Shown in pieces: positions 27,401-42,000 of a DNA stretch of 64,000 nucleotides. The notes beneath the pieces were generated by a model. It searched no databases. It saw only the letters and a program-made list of their open reading frames with translations, and was not told the origin of the DNA. The stretch's first letter is position 1. Every line of letters starts with the position of its first letter. The stretch spans positions 143,501 to 207,500 of the forward strand of contig JASJOG010000176.1 of the NCBI GenBank assembly GCA_030142905.1, read 5' to 3'. Position numbers and translations under genes: made by a program. The DNA is from Heliopora coerulea. Lineage: Eukaryota; Cnidaria; Anthozoa; Scleralcyonacea; Helioporidae.

Positions 27401-30095
27401 CTGAAAAAGGCTTTCCAGGTCAGTTTTTCTAGTTAACGAAACGGAGGTACTCATGTAGCAGTCAAATTTTATGCTACATCGTGACAAAGATCAAACTACT
27501 TAATTACACCTAAGCTTTTCGTATGTGGTAGGGTTGCCTTCCAACTAATTCTGACCTGACAATTAGCCTGTCGTATCCATTGAACTCTAAAAAGACTGGA
27601 ACGATACCTCATAGTACCAGGCCTCACAACTGAATAAAGCCGACATGGGGGCAGCCATTTAGGTCAAAAACACAGTTTCCAGATATCGTTCTAGTCCTTT
27701 TAGAGTTCATTCGTTGTATCCGATTAGATAGGAAGCAATCTTAGAGCCAGATGGAGAGGAAATTGACACTATGAATAATGGCTTATTCCCTAGAAATACA
27801 CTTGAATTTCTTCTTTTACATGGCTTTCCATTGAAAACATTAACCAACGAAGTGTACTTTCTAGATAAATAATTGAGATGGTGAGAGACTAATAAGCTAA
27901 AAGCAAAAGTATTGCAGTAGTTTTTAGATTCAACCATTTAAAGTGGAAACTAATTTAAGAAATCGTATTGAAGTCGTGAATATTTGCTCTTGGCACTCGC
28001 TAGCACCAGACTTCTCTCCTGAGACAGAGAGGTTGGGTTTAGAAGACAAGTCTAGTTTACACTGAGGTTCGTGATTTTTTAATATCACTCTCTTCTTTAT
28101 TTAGCCAACAAGGGATCCAATTTGTTGCATTTGTGCAACAGAAAGAACACTCCTTATTGTAAGAATCGTTTCACATACATTCACTGATGAGTACTCTTAT
28201 ATTACCCACAAATGTATATTATACGTATATTTTTATTGATTACTTCGTGCTCCATTCCATACTTGACTTTCAACTTAACCCACGACCCCCCCTCCTCATT
28301 GTTCTGTTTTGGTCTTGATAAACATGATCAGCAACTCGAAAGCTATGCTTCAAAAATCCTTTCCTTGGAGCACAACTTTGATGCGGGGGTGACGGGCTAA
28401 GGACGTGTATATCAGTTTTGTTCAAAGAAATTTCTCAATAATTGTAGTCTTGACTCAAGCGACTGACAGTTACACAGTACTGCTGTGAGTTATTCTTGGA
28501 GGGATATTCGTCTATCAAAATTGTTTTTTCGGTTAGCGGTACCCTATCTCCCTGGCTGAAACCCTGTTGCATGTCTCAAACAACAGGTTGAGACTTCAGA
28601 TATATGTTACTCATCTGAGAGCTTGAAGATATCACAGCTAACACATGAACGTACGTAAAGCTCTGTGGTAGCGTACTGAATCAGTGGAGAAATGTGATTG
28701 ACAAGCGTCAAGAATCGAGACAACTTGTTCACAAGACTTGCGATTGTGTTAACCCAAAGAGAAGTGTGGAGAGTTAAAGAAGAAGAATAAGAAGACTTTT
28801 GAGTAAAGCAGAGAGACATGTTCAAGATTTGCACTTATATTCTTCTTTGAATATGAATTTGCACTTATATTCTTGAATTTGCATTTATATTCTTCTTTAA
28901 GTGGACTGATGCTCCGTATATTTCCGTGTAATACACGGTTCGGGTCCCAGGCGTTACGGAACCGCGTCCCAGGCGTTACGTTAGATCGAATTACGTTTCC
29001 CAACAGGTACCGACAGTGCTCACTGCATCTCTGGCCCATCCACGTCCGCACTGTTGCGATACTGCGATCACACCACAGAGAACCCTTTCTCAGCATTGAA
29101 TCGATATGATGAGGTACGTTAACGACTGCCCGTAAACGTATCTAATACGTAATTTTGGTTTGTATTTAGGGCCGTGAGTCAGGGACGTTGCATCGTTATT
29201 CCCTGCCGAAACATGCGTTGGAAATGAAACATGTGTTAAATTGTCGACCGCATCAGATTTCTCTCAACTCAAACTCATCGTAAGTCCCTGTCAATTTTTC
29301 ATAGTATGGCATTCCCTTGAACGACTTGTGTACAAAAACTTAGTAGACATCGATCTGTACATGCAAGCTTTGGATCGGTTACATGAGGTGTTCAAGCTTC
29401 TACATGTTTGGAATTGACTGCATTCCCCTTTCGGTACGCCTTCTAAATCGCATAAATGTCAGCCGCTCATTTTTTATGTATAGTTATGATATGACAATTG
29501 TACATTTGTGGTTTCTTTGCCCAGATTTATCAAACATCATTTTTTTTTAAACTGTTTGTTTGTTTGACGGTTCGGCTCCCTACTCAGAAATCATCTTCAG
29601 GAACGTTCTAAAAAATTGTCAAAAAAATTTTTAACGTTTAATAAATCTGGACGAACAAACGATATATGTATTTGGTACTTGTAATGGAATGTGATATGTG
29701 ATGTGATATATGAAATGGTACGATATGTGATAAGATGTGATATAATATGCGATATATGATGGCATGGTGTAATATAATATATATCATCTTATGAATAATA
29801 CGGTGTGGTGATAAATAAGATATGGGTGAATTAGATTGGAATGAAGTGAAATGGAGATAATAAAAATAAAAAGAGGCTGAATGAAATGGAATTTTAAAAA
29901 GTAAAATTAAATGGGAAGGATAGTTGTGCAATGCGTGATTGAATTGAATAGGATGGGAAAATGTAGAGGGGAAGAAATTGTGAGCCGAGGTATTGTAACT
30001 AATTATTGATTTATTTTTGCTATTAATTCCAATTGGATGTTTTTAGGCGATTGGCAATCATTGATATAGCAGGAGTGCTGAAGTTCTTTAACTTA
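7700..30095 (+). CDS. WDR35: WDR35 exons 1-20: WD40 propeller half
   Basis: Exons: 7700-7723, 8723-8840, 9524-9598, 10370-10462, 12441-12542, 13709-13785, 15503-15583, 16679-16743, 17804-17904, 20692-20792, 23036-23080, 23214-23339, 24280-24372, 25195-25284, 25891-25951, 26556-26703, 27349-27418, 28105-28158, 29170-29279, 30047-30095. Landmarks: [20 protein letters not shown] (exon 2), [18 protein letters not shown] (3), [13 protein letters not shown] (5), VEGNRIWGK (6), [19 protein letters not shown] (9), [10 protein letters not shown] (11), [20 protein letters not shown] (12), [14 protein letters not shown] (15), IAASKEAF and WQYR (16), [13 protein letters not shown] (19). Relative to the human protein the coral-type sequence is shorter between exons 14 and 15. 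The propellers bind IFT-A partners and ciliary cargo in the known family. Confidence 0.93.
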
Positions 30096-33000
30096 GTAAG
30101 GGCGTAACAATGTTGATTTCACTGAAAGTTTATGTTGCTACCATTATACAGTGTATAATGAACTATTATCTCTTTATTCAAGGATACCAAGAAGACTGAT
30201 GATAGTGGTAATCAACTGCAAACAGGAGAACTTCTCAAGTTTGAGCGGAAGGATGTTTGGGATATGAAATGGGCATCTGTAAGTGACAAAATATCAAAGG
30301 AATGGGGGGTGGAACTAGGGCTGGGGCTGTAACGGTCGTGATAGGGATGATGATTAACAAAACCGTCGATAAGTCATTTTCCGTTGAGTATGTAAATTGC
30401 TCATTTTGAGACCATGTTATGTTGTTTTAGTTCTTTATCTCAATCTTGAGGTTTTGATACATATCTAAATGCCATTTAATTTTGCAGCAACTATTCTGTA
30501 GTAACATCAGATGGTCTGAAGAGAAGAGGAGAGAAGACATGGAAATGAAAGGAGAGAGAAGGGAAGGGGATGAATGGGTGGGAAATTGAAAGGAAGGGAA
30601 GGGAGGGAGAGAGGAAGGGCAGGGGAGACAGACATGGAAGGGAAAGGGGTATAGGAAGGGAAGGGAAGGAAAAGTAAAGGAAAGAAACGAAGGCAAGGGA
30701 TAGAAAGGGAAGGGAAGGCAAGAGAAGGCAAGGCAAAGCAAGACAAGGCAAGGCAAAGGAAGGGGATGGAAGGGAAGCGAAGGCAAGGGAAGGCAAGGGA
30801 AGGCAAAGGAAGGAAACGAAAGGAAACCGAAGGGAAAGGAGGGAGGGGGGAAAGGAAGGGAAAGCAACGGAAGGGGAAAGAAGGGAAAGGAAGGGAAAGG
30901 AAGGGAAAGGAAGCAAAAGGAAAGGAAGGGAAAGCAAGGGAATGCAAAGGAAGCGAAGGGAAAGGATAGCAAGGGAAAGGAAGGAAAGGCAAGGGAGGGG
31001 AGAAGAAGGAAAGGAAGGGAAAGGAAGACAAAGGAATGGAAGGGAAGCAAAGGGAAAGGAAGGAAAGACAAGGAAAGGAAAGAAAGGGAAGGAAAGGGAA
31101 GGGAATTGAAAGAAGGAAAGAGAAGTGTGAAAACACGGGAAGAGTTTTAAGACAAGGGAGCATCCGAAAGATTTTTTTTTCGCTGGTTTGTGGACAGCTT
31201 GTAAATTATTTCCATAAAAAGAATTTAACGTTCATTTGTCCAAATCAACTCCCATCTAATTTATAATGCGTTTTACTCTCTAAAGTATAAGGAATTTAAT
31301 GGACGCTTTTTACGAACCTTGTTTGATAATTTCTAAAGCCATTTAGTATTCAATGAACATTGGTGATTTTAATGGTTCACTGTTCAGATAATTTCTTTTG
31401 AAATACATTGCAGGATAACTCTGAGCTGTTTTCAATGATGGAGAAAACGCGCATGTATGTCTTCAGGAACCTTGACCCCGAGGTAGAAAATTATTTTTGA
31501 TTTATGTTGTGGAATGTTTAAATTGTCTGTTTTTACTATTGGCCAGCAAGTGTCAAGAATCACTTGTGCTCTGGTTCGCTTTCCCTCCATTTTCTTTTCC
31601 CATCTTTTATTTGACATTTGGCATCATCGGTATAACTGGTCGTTGCAGATTTTAAAATTTTGACTGACTACCAACTATAGCCAGCTGTCTAGGTAACGAA
31701 ATGCCTTTTCATTCTGAAAATATACCTGATAAAAAACTTCTTAAAACCTGATATTTCAAAATTCTTCAGAGGTTGTTACCAAACCTCGCTCGGTTTTAGC
31801 ACCTGGAACAGAGTTACCTCAGCCATCGTATGAGTGCTAGTAGTGCTATAACATGGAAATTCGTGCCACACGGTTGGTTCACAATTTGTATTACTTAAAT
31901 TTAAGCTTCAGCTATGCATTTACCGGTTATTTCTTCGCACGAATATCACTCATACAATAGTCAGTACAAACACGGTCAAAAGAACGTTACTGACCTTGAA
32001 ACGTTTTCTTAAACTTCGAATGTTTGTAGAAATTATAAAATCTCTGATTAGGTATTAGTTAATTTGACTTACCCATTTCCTTCTAGGAGCCTATATTGAG
32101 TTCAGGTTACATTTGCCAGTTCAGTGATCTGGAAATCAAGTCTGTATTATTGGATGAGATCTTGAAGGTATTGTCCTTTCTTTCTTCCTTCCTTCCTTCC
32201 TTCCTTCCTTCCTTCCTTCCTTCCTTCCTTCCTTCCTTCCTTTCCTCCCCATATCTCTCTATTTCTTCTAATCATTCAGTATTTATGCACTGACTTACTT
32301 ATTTCAACTCCATTTTTCATATCAACGTTAGGACCCAGAAAATCCAACCAAAGACTCTATAATTGAATTAGAAGTCAAGGTTGGTTAAAAATTTGCTGGA
32401 AATTCTGTTCAAGCAGTATGATAAACAATTTTTACTCGCCTCAATTCACCATCTATTTACTTTCAACAACCATGATTACTGCTGTGCAAAGCTGGTTTCT
32501 TTCGCTGCAATATATAACCGAAATTAGAGGTTGAGATTGCTTGGCGTTCTCAGAACACCTAGCGACACATGTTTTTTTAGCAATAAAGCCGAAATAATGT
32601 GATTGAACTATCTTCAAGAAGTACACTTACAATTTTGTAGACATTTTTCTACAAATCATTACAATTTGAAAAATATGAGTCTCGGTGAAGAAATCTGATC
32701 AGTTGTGGTCCGTTAAAGTTTTTTGTTCGTGTAAACTAGATTAACTCTATATAGAATCGGAATTACTGGACCTTACCATACTGAAGAAGACGTAAAATTT
32801 CCAGAAATAAATCTGACTGGCTTCTAAATTTCGTTCGATTTGTTTAGTCTCTGCGAGACGCTCGTGACCTTCTGGAAAAAGTGAGCATTGAAGATGCTCA
32901 TCAATTTATCGAGGATAACTCTCATCCAAGATTATGGTATGTTTGTCATAGGAACCTTCTTTAATTGTGTAAATTGTTGCAGCCTTCATTTAGTTCCCTG

Positions 33001-36000
33001 CAACAAGAGCATTCGCTCTACACTTTGTTGGAGTTGAGGATGACTGTTTAATTTATCAATAACATACTCCCGTAGACTTTCCCAACTTGCAGCAGTACCA
33101 GTGAATCTCTGCCTTTGAACAGGGGTTCTGGTGTTGTTGATGTAAAGTTGAATAATAGTTCAGTCATGCTTAGGATAAATAGTCAGAATTGAGTTGGAAC
33201 AGAACATATGTAAGACTCTTCAGGTTTATTGTTTGGTAGAAGTGATTCGTTGACGATAGAACTGGGTGGACAGTTGTTCGCCCTTTCTTGGCAAAGAATG
33301 GCGCCTTCTGTTTGGAAGTGTGCCAGTCTTGATTGACAAAATATGTTGGTGTTACTAGAGGTCTGTTTCAGCCAAAGATGGCAGTTCTACTTACACTCGC
33401 CTTGATGCCTTTTACTTCAGACTCTAGGGCAAATAGTGCTTGGCTGGGGCTGCTGGTGACAGCGCGAGAGCGATGATGCTGGTTCTCTTGCTGTTTGTAT
33501 TCGTGTTTGTGTGTTTGAGTGTTTGTTTGTGTTTATGTTGTGCTTGTGTTTGTATTTGCATGTTTGTGTGTTTGTGTTTATGTTCGTATTTGCATGTTTG
33601 CGTGTTTGTGTTTATGTTTGTCTGTGTTTGTATTTGCATGTTTGTGAGTTTGTGTTTATGTTTGTCTGTGTTTGTATTTGCATGTTTGTGAGTTTGTGTT
33701 TATGTTGTTGCTTGTGATTGTATTTGCATGTTTGTGAGTTTGTTTATGTTGTTGCTTGTGATTGTATTTGCATGTTTGCGTGTTTGTGTTCATGTTTGTG
33801 CTTGTGTTTGTATGTGCATGTTTGCGTGTTTGTGTTTATGTTTGTGCTTGTGTTTGTATGTGCATGTTTGCGTGTTTGTGTTTATGTTTGTGCTTGTGTT
33901 TGTATGTGCATGTTTGCGTGTTTGTGTTTATGTTTGTGCTTGTGTTTGTATGTGCATGTTTGCGTGTTTGTGCTTGTGTTTGTATGTGCACGTTTGCGTG
34001 TTTGTGTTTATGTTTGTGCTTGTGTTTGTATGTGCACGTTTGCGTGTTTGTGTTTATGTTTGTGCTTGTGTTTGTATGTGCATGTTTGCGTGTTTGTGTT
34101 TATGTTTGTGCTTGTGTTTGTATGTGCATGTTTGTGTGTTTGTGTGTTCATTCTCATGTTTCAATTCCGGTTCATTTCTGCTTCCGTGTTTATCTTATGG
34201 CAGTCGACAGATGTCAAATATAAGCAGTTTTCGTGTTTGAATCAAAAACACGAAAAATACAACAGCTTAGCGGTTCAATGATCCGTAGCTACCTTTATTT
34301 TGGGTGGCTTGTGAAAATTATTAATTTTACCGTAGATATTACATTGACTACTTCAACATCTCAAAAATACAGCTCTTTTCGGAGAGGAATTCTTTGCTTA
34401 CGTAATGCATGCACGGAAACATGGAAACATGACTCGTATTTATGTATAGATACATTCAGAATAAACAGTCGTCTGGGAGATATGCATGTGGTCGAAAAAG
34501 TACTTCGTAAATTAACTATTCCTATTCAGATAAATAGTCATTTGATAACTCTAGGATTCTTCTGTTATTTATCCTGAATTTTGTACAGTTTTAACTCCTA
34601 GAATCGTGACTTTGGCATCTTTGTGTACGTAATACATCCTTGCTTCGTTTATCAATCCAGGCGTCTTTTAGCTGAAGCTGCACTTGAAAGACTTGCCTTA
34701 GATATGGCGGACAAGGCCTTCGTCAGATGCCAAGACTATTATGGAATACGTTTCGTTAAAAGACTCAGCAAACTTGATGTGAGTGTTTGTGAAAGTAATC
34801 ATTCAGTCGTCAGTTTTCACTGTCCGCCTAGAATCTGCGAGCATTAGGACAGCTGAGTGATAACTCTGCCGTTGTTTTCAGAACGACATGAAGAAGCAAG
34901 CTGAAGTGTGCGCTTACTTTCAGAGATTTGAAGAGGCGGAGAAACTGTATCTTGAAATGGACCGCAGGTACTCAGCTGTACACTAAGTATTTATAAAAAG
35001 CAGGACTGTAGCGCATGGTTGGAGTGTGCAGTAGAGTAATCTTGAGTAAATACAACAAAATTGCAAGTCATTTTGAAGTCGTTGAGGTTTTACGGGCTTG
35101 TAGTTAAAATACACCAGGGTTTTGTGAGAATACAATGCATATAGTGATGATTTGTTGTACAGCTACAAGGGACGTCTATCGTACAGGGTTTTATGGAGGA
35201 GCTTCCTTCCATATTGCTCAGCTCCCCCGATAGAAATCTCTACATAACTTCAAAATTGAGAGAATGGTTAGTGTATTGTATTAGATCTCATCTTAATCTG
35301 ATCAGTTATAATCTGAAACTAACTCGATAGTTGGAGTCCCTTTGAGTTTGACAAGACTGAGCTTAGGCTACCAACGTAGTCACCATGACGTCACTTGCAA
35401 CTTGATATGAAGTTGTAAGTGACGTCTTAGCGGTTACACTGGAGTCACTTTTACCAAAAATATGTCTTGATCACCCCCTTATTATACTTAGAATTTGATG
35501 TTACCTCCACGTAGGGATCTGGCCGTGGACTTACGAATGAAACTTGGAGACTGGTTTAGAGTCGTCCAGCTAATTAAAACAGGAGATGACGGAGGTGATT
35601 GAACAGTTAATGTTGTAAATCGTAAATACTTACAAATTGTTCACAGATGAACGTTATGAGCAATGTTTAGCTTACCATAAACAATATTCGGGTGAAGTGC
35701 AGTTTAGCTGACGCACCTGGCCGCTGACCTTTGCAGTCGGCTCAACAACAAATATGAAATTTCTTCAGGAAATTAAAATGAAGCCGCGACCACATTCGAA
35801 CGTGAATTGGCCTTAGTCCACGAAGACATCACTCAATTCACAAAAAATAAAGAAACTTTACCACACTATTCGACAACCAGTACTAACCCTAACCCTAAAC
35901 ATAATCCTAACTCTTACCCTTACTAAATAGATATCAATATAATATTTTAATAAACCCATTCTTCCTTGGGTTGTCTCCTAAATTTTCCCGCCAAATCTCA

Positions 36001-39000
36001 CTTTACTTGACCATTGAGCCAGCAATATACTGGTCAGTATCCAGGTGCGTCCGCTAAACTGCAGTCTAGCGCGATATTCTTCTACAGATTTCGAGTTGAT
36101 CTGAAGCCAAACAAACCAGATTTATGTACGTTTTTACAAAAGTTTAACGGCAACAAAATGCTTACGATGTTGTCAAATCTTTTCAACAGAGATTTTAAGT
36201 AGAAAACTTGGTGAATAAATGGAAAATAAATAAATAAATAAATAAACACACGCAGTTATCGGTAAAAACAAGCATATAAACTGGATCTGCTACCTTGTGA
36301 AACAAAACGAGCGTTTAACTCTTTCCCGGTGGCGTAAAACTTATTATTTTACTCTGGCTAACACCAAACGATTTCACTCTGGCTAACAACAGACGATTTT
36401 ACGCGTAAAAGGAGAGCTCCCGCAGGAAAGAGGTTATAATCATCTCAATTAACTCTGCCCGCGCGGCATCAGGCTAACGCCAGATGATTTTACTCTTCAA
36501 GGGCATGTTTCTCGCAGGAAACGAGTTAAAGCGATCAAAGAAGAAACCAAAAGCTATATTATGAATTCCTAGATAACCTCGTTTGTTCGGTCTGTCCAGA
36601 AAAGAATTTGACTTCCAGTTTTTCCCTACAAACCTCGTTTCTTCGTCGCTCAATCTATACGAAAACATCACGCACATACATCCCTACAGACCCAACAAAC
36701 GAGATTAAATAATCATTACATTCTTCTTTACTCGATTGCAATCTACAGTCGATATTTTACTTGTAATACTTTTTTTCTTCAAACCAGGAGAAGACTCGTT
36801 ATTAGAACAAGCGTGGAATGCCATCGGAGATTACTACTTTGATCGTAAAAAATGGCAACAAGCCGTCACTTATTACCAACAAGGTCAAAACCAAGAGAAG
36901 TTAATCGAATGTTATTATATGTTAGAGGATTATGAAGGTCTGGACAAGATCGTGAACTCCTTGCCCGAGAACCATCACCTGTTGTCTGTAAGTTCAAAAG
37001 GAAAACGTGTGCGACGATCTGGAATCATTCATTATTTCATGAATAATATCATATGTATTATTAATCATACATCATAAATCTCATAATATATATCGCACAT
37101 CATGTATCATTTATCATATATTATTCATCATATCATACACCATGTAGCACATGTCGTGTGCGTCGTATGTCATACCATACATCACATATTACATGTGTCA
37201 TATATTGTATATCATAAATCATATATCATATTTCATATATCATACATCATATATTATAAATCATATATAATAAATCATATATTATAAATCATATATAATA
37301 AATCATATATTATAAATCATATATTATAAATCATATACTATATTATGTTTAGGATATGTTTCTGTATTCGCAGAGGAATTAACGTACGGCTTGTTTGACT
37401 ACATGTTTATTAGATTACAAACAACGACGAAAAGTATTCAACAACACGAATCCCCGAATTGAAGAACAGGAAGAAGGGTGTGAACAGTCTAATAAACGTC
37501 CACCCAATAATGACGTAGTAGTTCTTAGTTTTTGTCATGCAATCAGTTAATATTAACACTCCCTCTCAAAAAAGAACTATATAAATTACATATTACATAC
37601 TCAGAAATTTAAGAGTTCAACATGTAATTTGTTCAGATTGCATTTCCAATGCCCATAAGTTCTCTAAAACGTTGGAACAAAGTCTTTCCTAATGGCTTGG
37701 TTAGTAAATCTGCTGGCATCTGTTGTGTAGGACAATATTCTAAGGTGACTTCCAATTTCTCCACCTTTTCTCGAATGAAGTGATGCCTGATGTCGATGTG
37801 CTTCGTTCTGGGATGATACTTAGGATTTCTCGATAAGTCGATCGTTGCTTGATTATCTTCCTTAATGACTGTTGGTTGTTCTTGGACAAAATTGGGGTCA
37901 TAGAGTAACGCACGTAACCACACTGCTTCTTGACATGCGAGACATGCTGCTAAATATTCAGCTTCTGTGGAAGAAAGTGCTATGATGCTTTGTCGTTTGC
38001 TAGCCCAGCTGATCGCTCCTCCACAAAGGGAAAATAGATACCCTGATTGTGATCTCCGTCCATTTGGATTACTTCCCCAATCAGCATCAACGAATCCAGT
38101 TAGTTGCACTGTGTCTTCTTTACAGCCATCGAATATAATTCCATAATCGATTGTTCCTTTGATGTATCGTAAAATACGCTTTGCAGCTTTCCAATGTTCA
38201 AGTCTTGGGTTTGAGCAAAATTGATTAACTACTCCTAATTCTTGGACAAGGTCGGGTCTTGTACCAGTGACTGCATAAGTTAATTCTCCAATTAATGCTT
38301 GATGCTTCGTCTTTTCAACTGGTTCTCCTTCACTGGGTAATAGTTTAGTATCTTGTTCGACTGGAGTTGATACTGGCTTACAATTTTCCATTCCAAACTT
38401 CTTTAATAAGGTCGTGAGGTATTTAGTTTGATGCAACAGCATGCGTTTTTGCTTCGATTACGTTCAATCTGGATAGCAAGACAATAATGAGCTTCTCCAA
38501 GATCTTTGATTTCAAAACGTTTCTTCAATGCTTCTTTCTCTTCGCGTAGCATCCTCTCGCTGTTACTTGCCAGCAACAAGTCGTCGACATACAAAGCTAT
38601 CAGTATGATATTTTCTCTCTCTCGCTTTATGTACAGACACGGATCTGATTTCGATTGCACATAACCAGATTTCTTCAAAAATTCATCAATTGTGTCATAC
38701 CAACATCTCGAAGCTTGCTTTAGGCCATAGATACTCTTGTTCAGCTTGCAAACCAAGTTTTCTTGGTCTTTCTTTCCGTAACTTTCAGGTTGGGTCATGT
38801 AAATCTCTTCTTTCAATTCCCCATTCAAGAATGCTGACGAAACATCCATTTGATGGACTTCCAAGTCTAACTGGTTGGCAATTGCGAGAATTGTACGAAT
38901 TGACGTGTAACGTGCCACAGGAGAAAAGGTTTCTTTATAGTCTAGGCCTGCCTCTTGAGAATATCCTTTGGCAACAAGACGAGCTTTGTGTCGCTCAACA

Positions 39001-42000
39001 GATCCATCTGCGTTGTACTTCACTTTAAATACCCATCGGCAATCAATTGCTTTACGTCCTTTAAGAAGTTGTACAAGAGTCCAAGTATTGTTCTTGATAA
39101 GAGATGAATATTTATTGTCAAGAGCTTCTTTCCACTGTTCTTTAGATGGCAAACTTAAAGCCTCTCTAATTGTCATAAGCTCTTCAGGAATGTACTCTGC
39201 ACTGCTGCATGCAACATCTTTAGGTCTCCACCAATCGCCAGTAATTATGCCATGTCTATCTGGTGGTTCTCTGTTTCGTTCTGAACGGCGTGGCTGTTGG
39301 TCTATTTCTGCTTCTTCTCTGTCAAAGAATGGTTGGTCTTTGGTACCATGGTTGTCAGTCTTCTCTTGGCTATCATCTGTCACAGGAGCTGGTTCGCTGC
39401 CTTGAAACTCTTCTTCATTATCATTAGTTGATTCTAAGTCCTTGGTCATTGACTCTTGTGATGATTTTACACGACTGATAAAATTATCTTCATCAAATTG
39501 GACATCTCTGGAAATATGCAATTTCCTTGCTTTGGGATCCCACAGTCTGTATCCTTTGCTACAGATGCTATATCCAATGAAAATGCATTTCTTTGACTTA
39601 GGGTCCCACTTCTTTCTGGTTTCTTTGGGAACATGCATGTATGCCTTGCATCCAAACACTCTCAGATTCGAAACATCTGGCTTCTTGGCCATAAAACTTT
39701 CATAGGGTGTCATATTCTCCACTGCTACGGTAAGACTGTGATTTCTTAAGATAACTGCTGTGAAAACTGCTTCAGCCTAAAATTTGTTATTGAGTCCAGC
39801 ATTGTGTAACATGAATTTTGCTGTTTCTTGTATAGTTCTGTTCATCCTTTCAGCAACTCCATTTTGTTGCGGTGCTCTAGGGACGGTTAATTATCGTCGG
39901 ATTCCTTTCTCTTTAAGGTAATCAACAAATACTTTCGAAGTGTACTCCCCACCATTATCCGAACGTAGAATCTTTATTTTCTTTCCTGTTACATTCGTAA
40001 CCATCGTTTCGTACTCTTTAAATTTCTCTAGTACTTGATCTTTATTTTTCATAAAGTAGGTTGCTGTGAATCTGGATTTATCATCAATGAAAGTCACGAA
40101 GTAGCGGTTACCTCCAAGACTCTTCGTTTGCATGGGACCACAAACGTCGCTGTGGACAATCTCCAAGATTTCAGTAGCGCGCGTAGCTTGTTCTTTAGGA
40201 AATGGCTTTCTCTTCTGTTTGCCTTGGGCGCAAACTTCACAAAATGCTGATTCTTTCGAGGATTGAAAATCTAACCCTTTGACGAGGTTCTTGTCTCGTA
40301 GCATTCTCAGGTTCTTTAAGCTTAGATGTCCGTATCTTTGATGCCATAAACACTCTGATCTGTTTCGGATAGCAACGTTGACATCATGGGACTTTTCTCT
40401 CACTTGAATGGCGTTGAGAACATAAAGATTTCCTTCAATTTACCAGAACCCAGCATCTTTCCGTTCTTGTCAATAATGACACACCCCTTTCGATGGAGCG
40501 ACATGCAATACCCTCTTTTGGTTATGGCAGCAACAGAAAATAAGTTCTTTGCCAAATCCGGTACATACAGAACTTCGGTTAATCGGGCTGGTTTATAGTG
40601 CTTTCCAACTTTAACTTTTAGCCAAACAGATCCTTTTCCTAGTGCTTCTACTACTCGATTGTCTCCTAAACTTACCTTTTCTGATGAAGGAAATTCAACG
40701 TAATCCACCATAAATTCTTTCTCATGGGACATATGCTGTGAAGCGCCTGAATCTATGTACCATGTTGAATCCTTTCTTTGGTTTTCCTGGGTCGAAGTCA
40801 AAAACAAGGTGTGAACAGTGGCTGAGTATGATGTATTGTCTTTCTTTCCTCTCTTTTCATCTTCCCTTAACTTCTTTGGCTTCCTACAATCTCTGGCCCA
40901 ATGTCCTTGTACTCCGCAGTTGTAGCATTTCCCCTTTTTCTTCGCTTTAATCTTTCCATATTGTCTACCTTTAGACGCAGTAAGAGCTTTCTCGACATCT
41001 ACAGGAAGTGAATTCTCCTTATGCTTGTGCTCTTCATGAAGCAATCTTGCTGTGACGAATTCCAAATTCAAATCTTCAGCACGAGACTCTAAAGCTGTGA
41101 TCAAATTGCTATATGAATCAGGAAGGCTACATAACAGTGTTGCAACTTGGTCGTCTTCAGATATTGGAGCTCCGACTGCTTCCAGTTGACCTGCTAGCCC
41201 TTTCATCTTGTTTATGTGTTCGGTCATCGTCTCGTCATCTGTCATAGATGTTGTGAAATACCTTTTGCGTAGAAACAATTTATTCGCTAAAGACTTTACT
41301 TCGCAGTGGTTTTCCAATTTAGACCAGGCTTCCTTTGCTGTCTTCGCTGATCGAACCAAAGATAGTTGTTCGTCTCCCAGACATAAACAAATCGTCGCAA
41401 GTGCTTTTCGTGCACGCCTTTGAAATTGCCGTCGTTGAGTTTCAGTAGTTCCTTCTTCAACAGGTTCTACCTCATCGCGAGATACAATCCCCCACAGATC
41501 TTTATCTTCAAGGACCATTAGCATCTTGAATTTCCAAAGGTGAAAGTTCTCCCCATTGAACTTTTCGATACGGGACAGCGACAGCGTTGACTCTTCACCA
41601 TTTGAAGCCATGCCAAAATATCTCATAAAATTGACGCAAGTAACTTCTGTCGTAATCTCATGTCAGTTAAACTCACCTCTGGGCCCATAACCTGTTAAGG
41701 ATATGTTTCTGTATTCGCAGAGGAATTAACGTACGGCTTGTTTAACTACATGTTTATTAGATTACAAACAACAACGAAAAGTATTCAACAACACGAATCA
41801 ACGAAGTGAAGAACAGGAAGAAGGGTGTGAACAGTCTAATAAACGTCCACCCAATAATGACGTAGTAGTTCTTAGTTTTTGTCATGCAATCAGTTAATAT
41901 TACCATATTAAGCCGTGTTTTACATATCAATAGCCTATTTTTTAACAAATACGTTCTTTTGGTTTTCTTCACTTTCAGGATATTGGCTCTCTTTTCCAGA

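Larger units (their letters stand above)
37346..41905 (-). mobile_element. Ty1/copia LTR retrotransposon, degenerate, in WDR35 intron 29
   Basis: A 4.56-kb element antisense to its host gene. It has two 213-bp LTRs, a primer-binding site, a polypurine tract and the copia order gag, protease, integrase, reverse transcriptase, RNase H. TATTA is duplicated at 37341-37345 and 41906-41910. Coding is interrupted: a frame change near 40400-40440, in-frame stops at 39891-39893 and 39777-39779, and another frame change near 38400-38440. The element is therefore not autonomous as given. The LTRs differ at few positions, so the insertion is fairly recent. Confidence 0.96.

Noticed and set aside
30427..31163. 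Phe/Pro/Ser-rich minus ORFs to 218 codons
   Set aside because: Translation of a polypurine/polypyrimidine tract.
33440..34281. Cys/Val/Phe-rich ORFs in three frames
   Set aside because: 46-bp minisatellite; no domain, intronic.
38690..40598. Plus-strand ORFs opposite the copia coding region
   Set aside because: Antisense shadows of RT, integrase and Gag.
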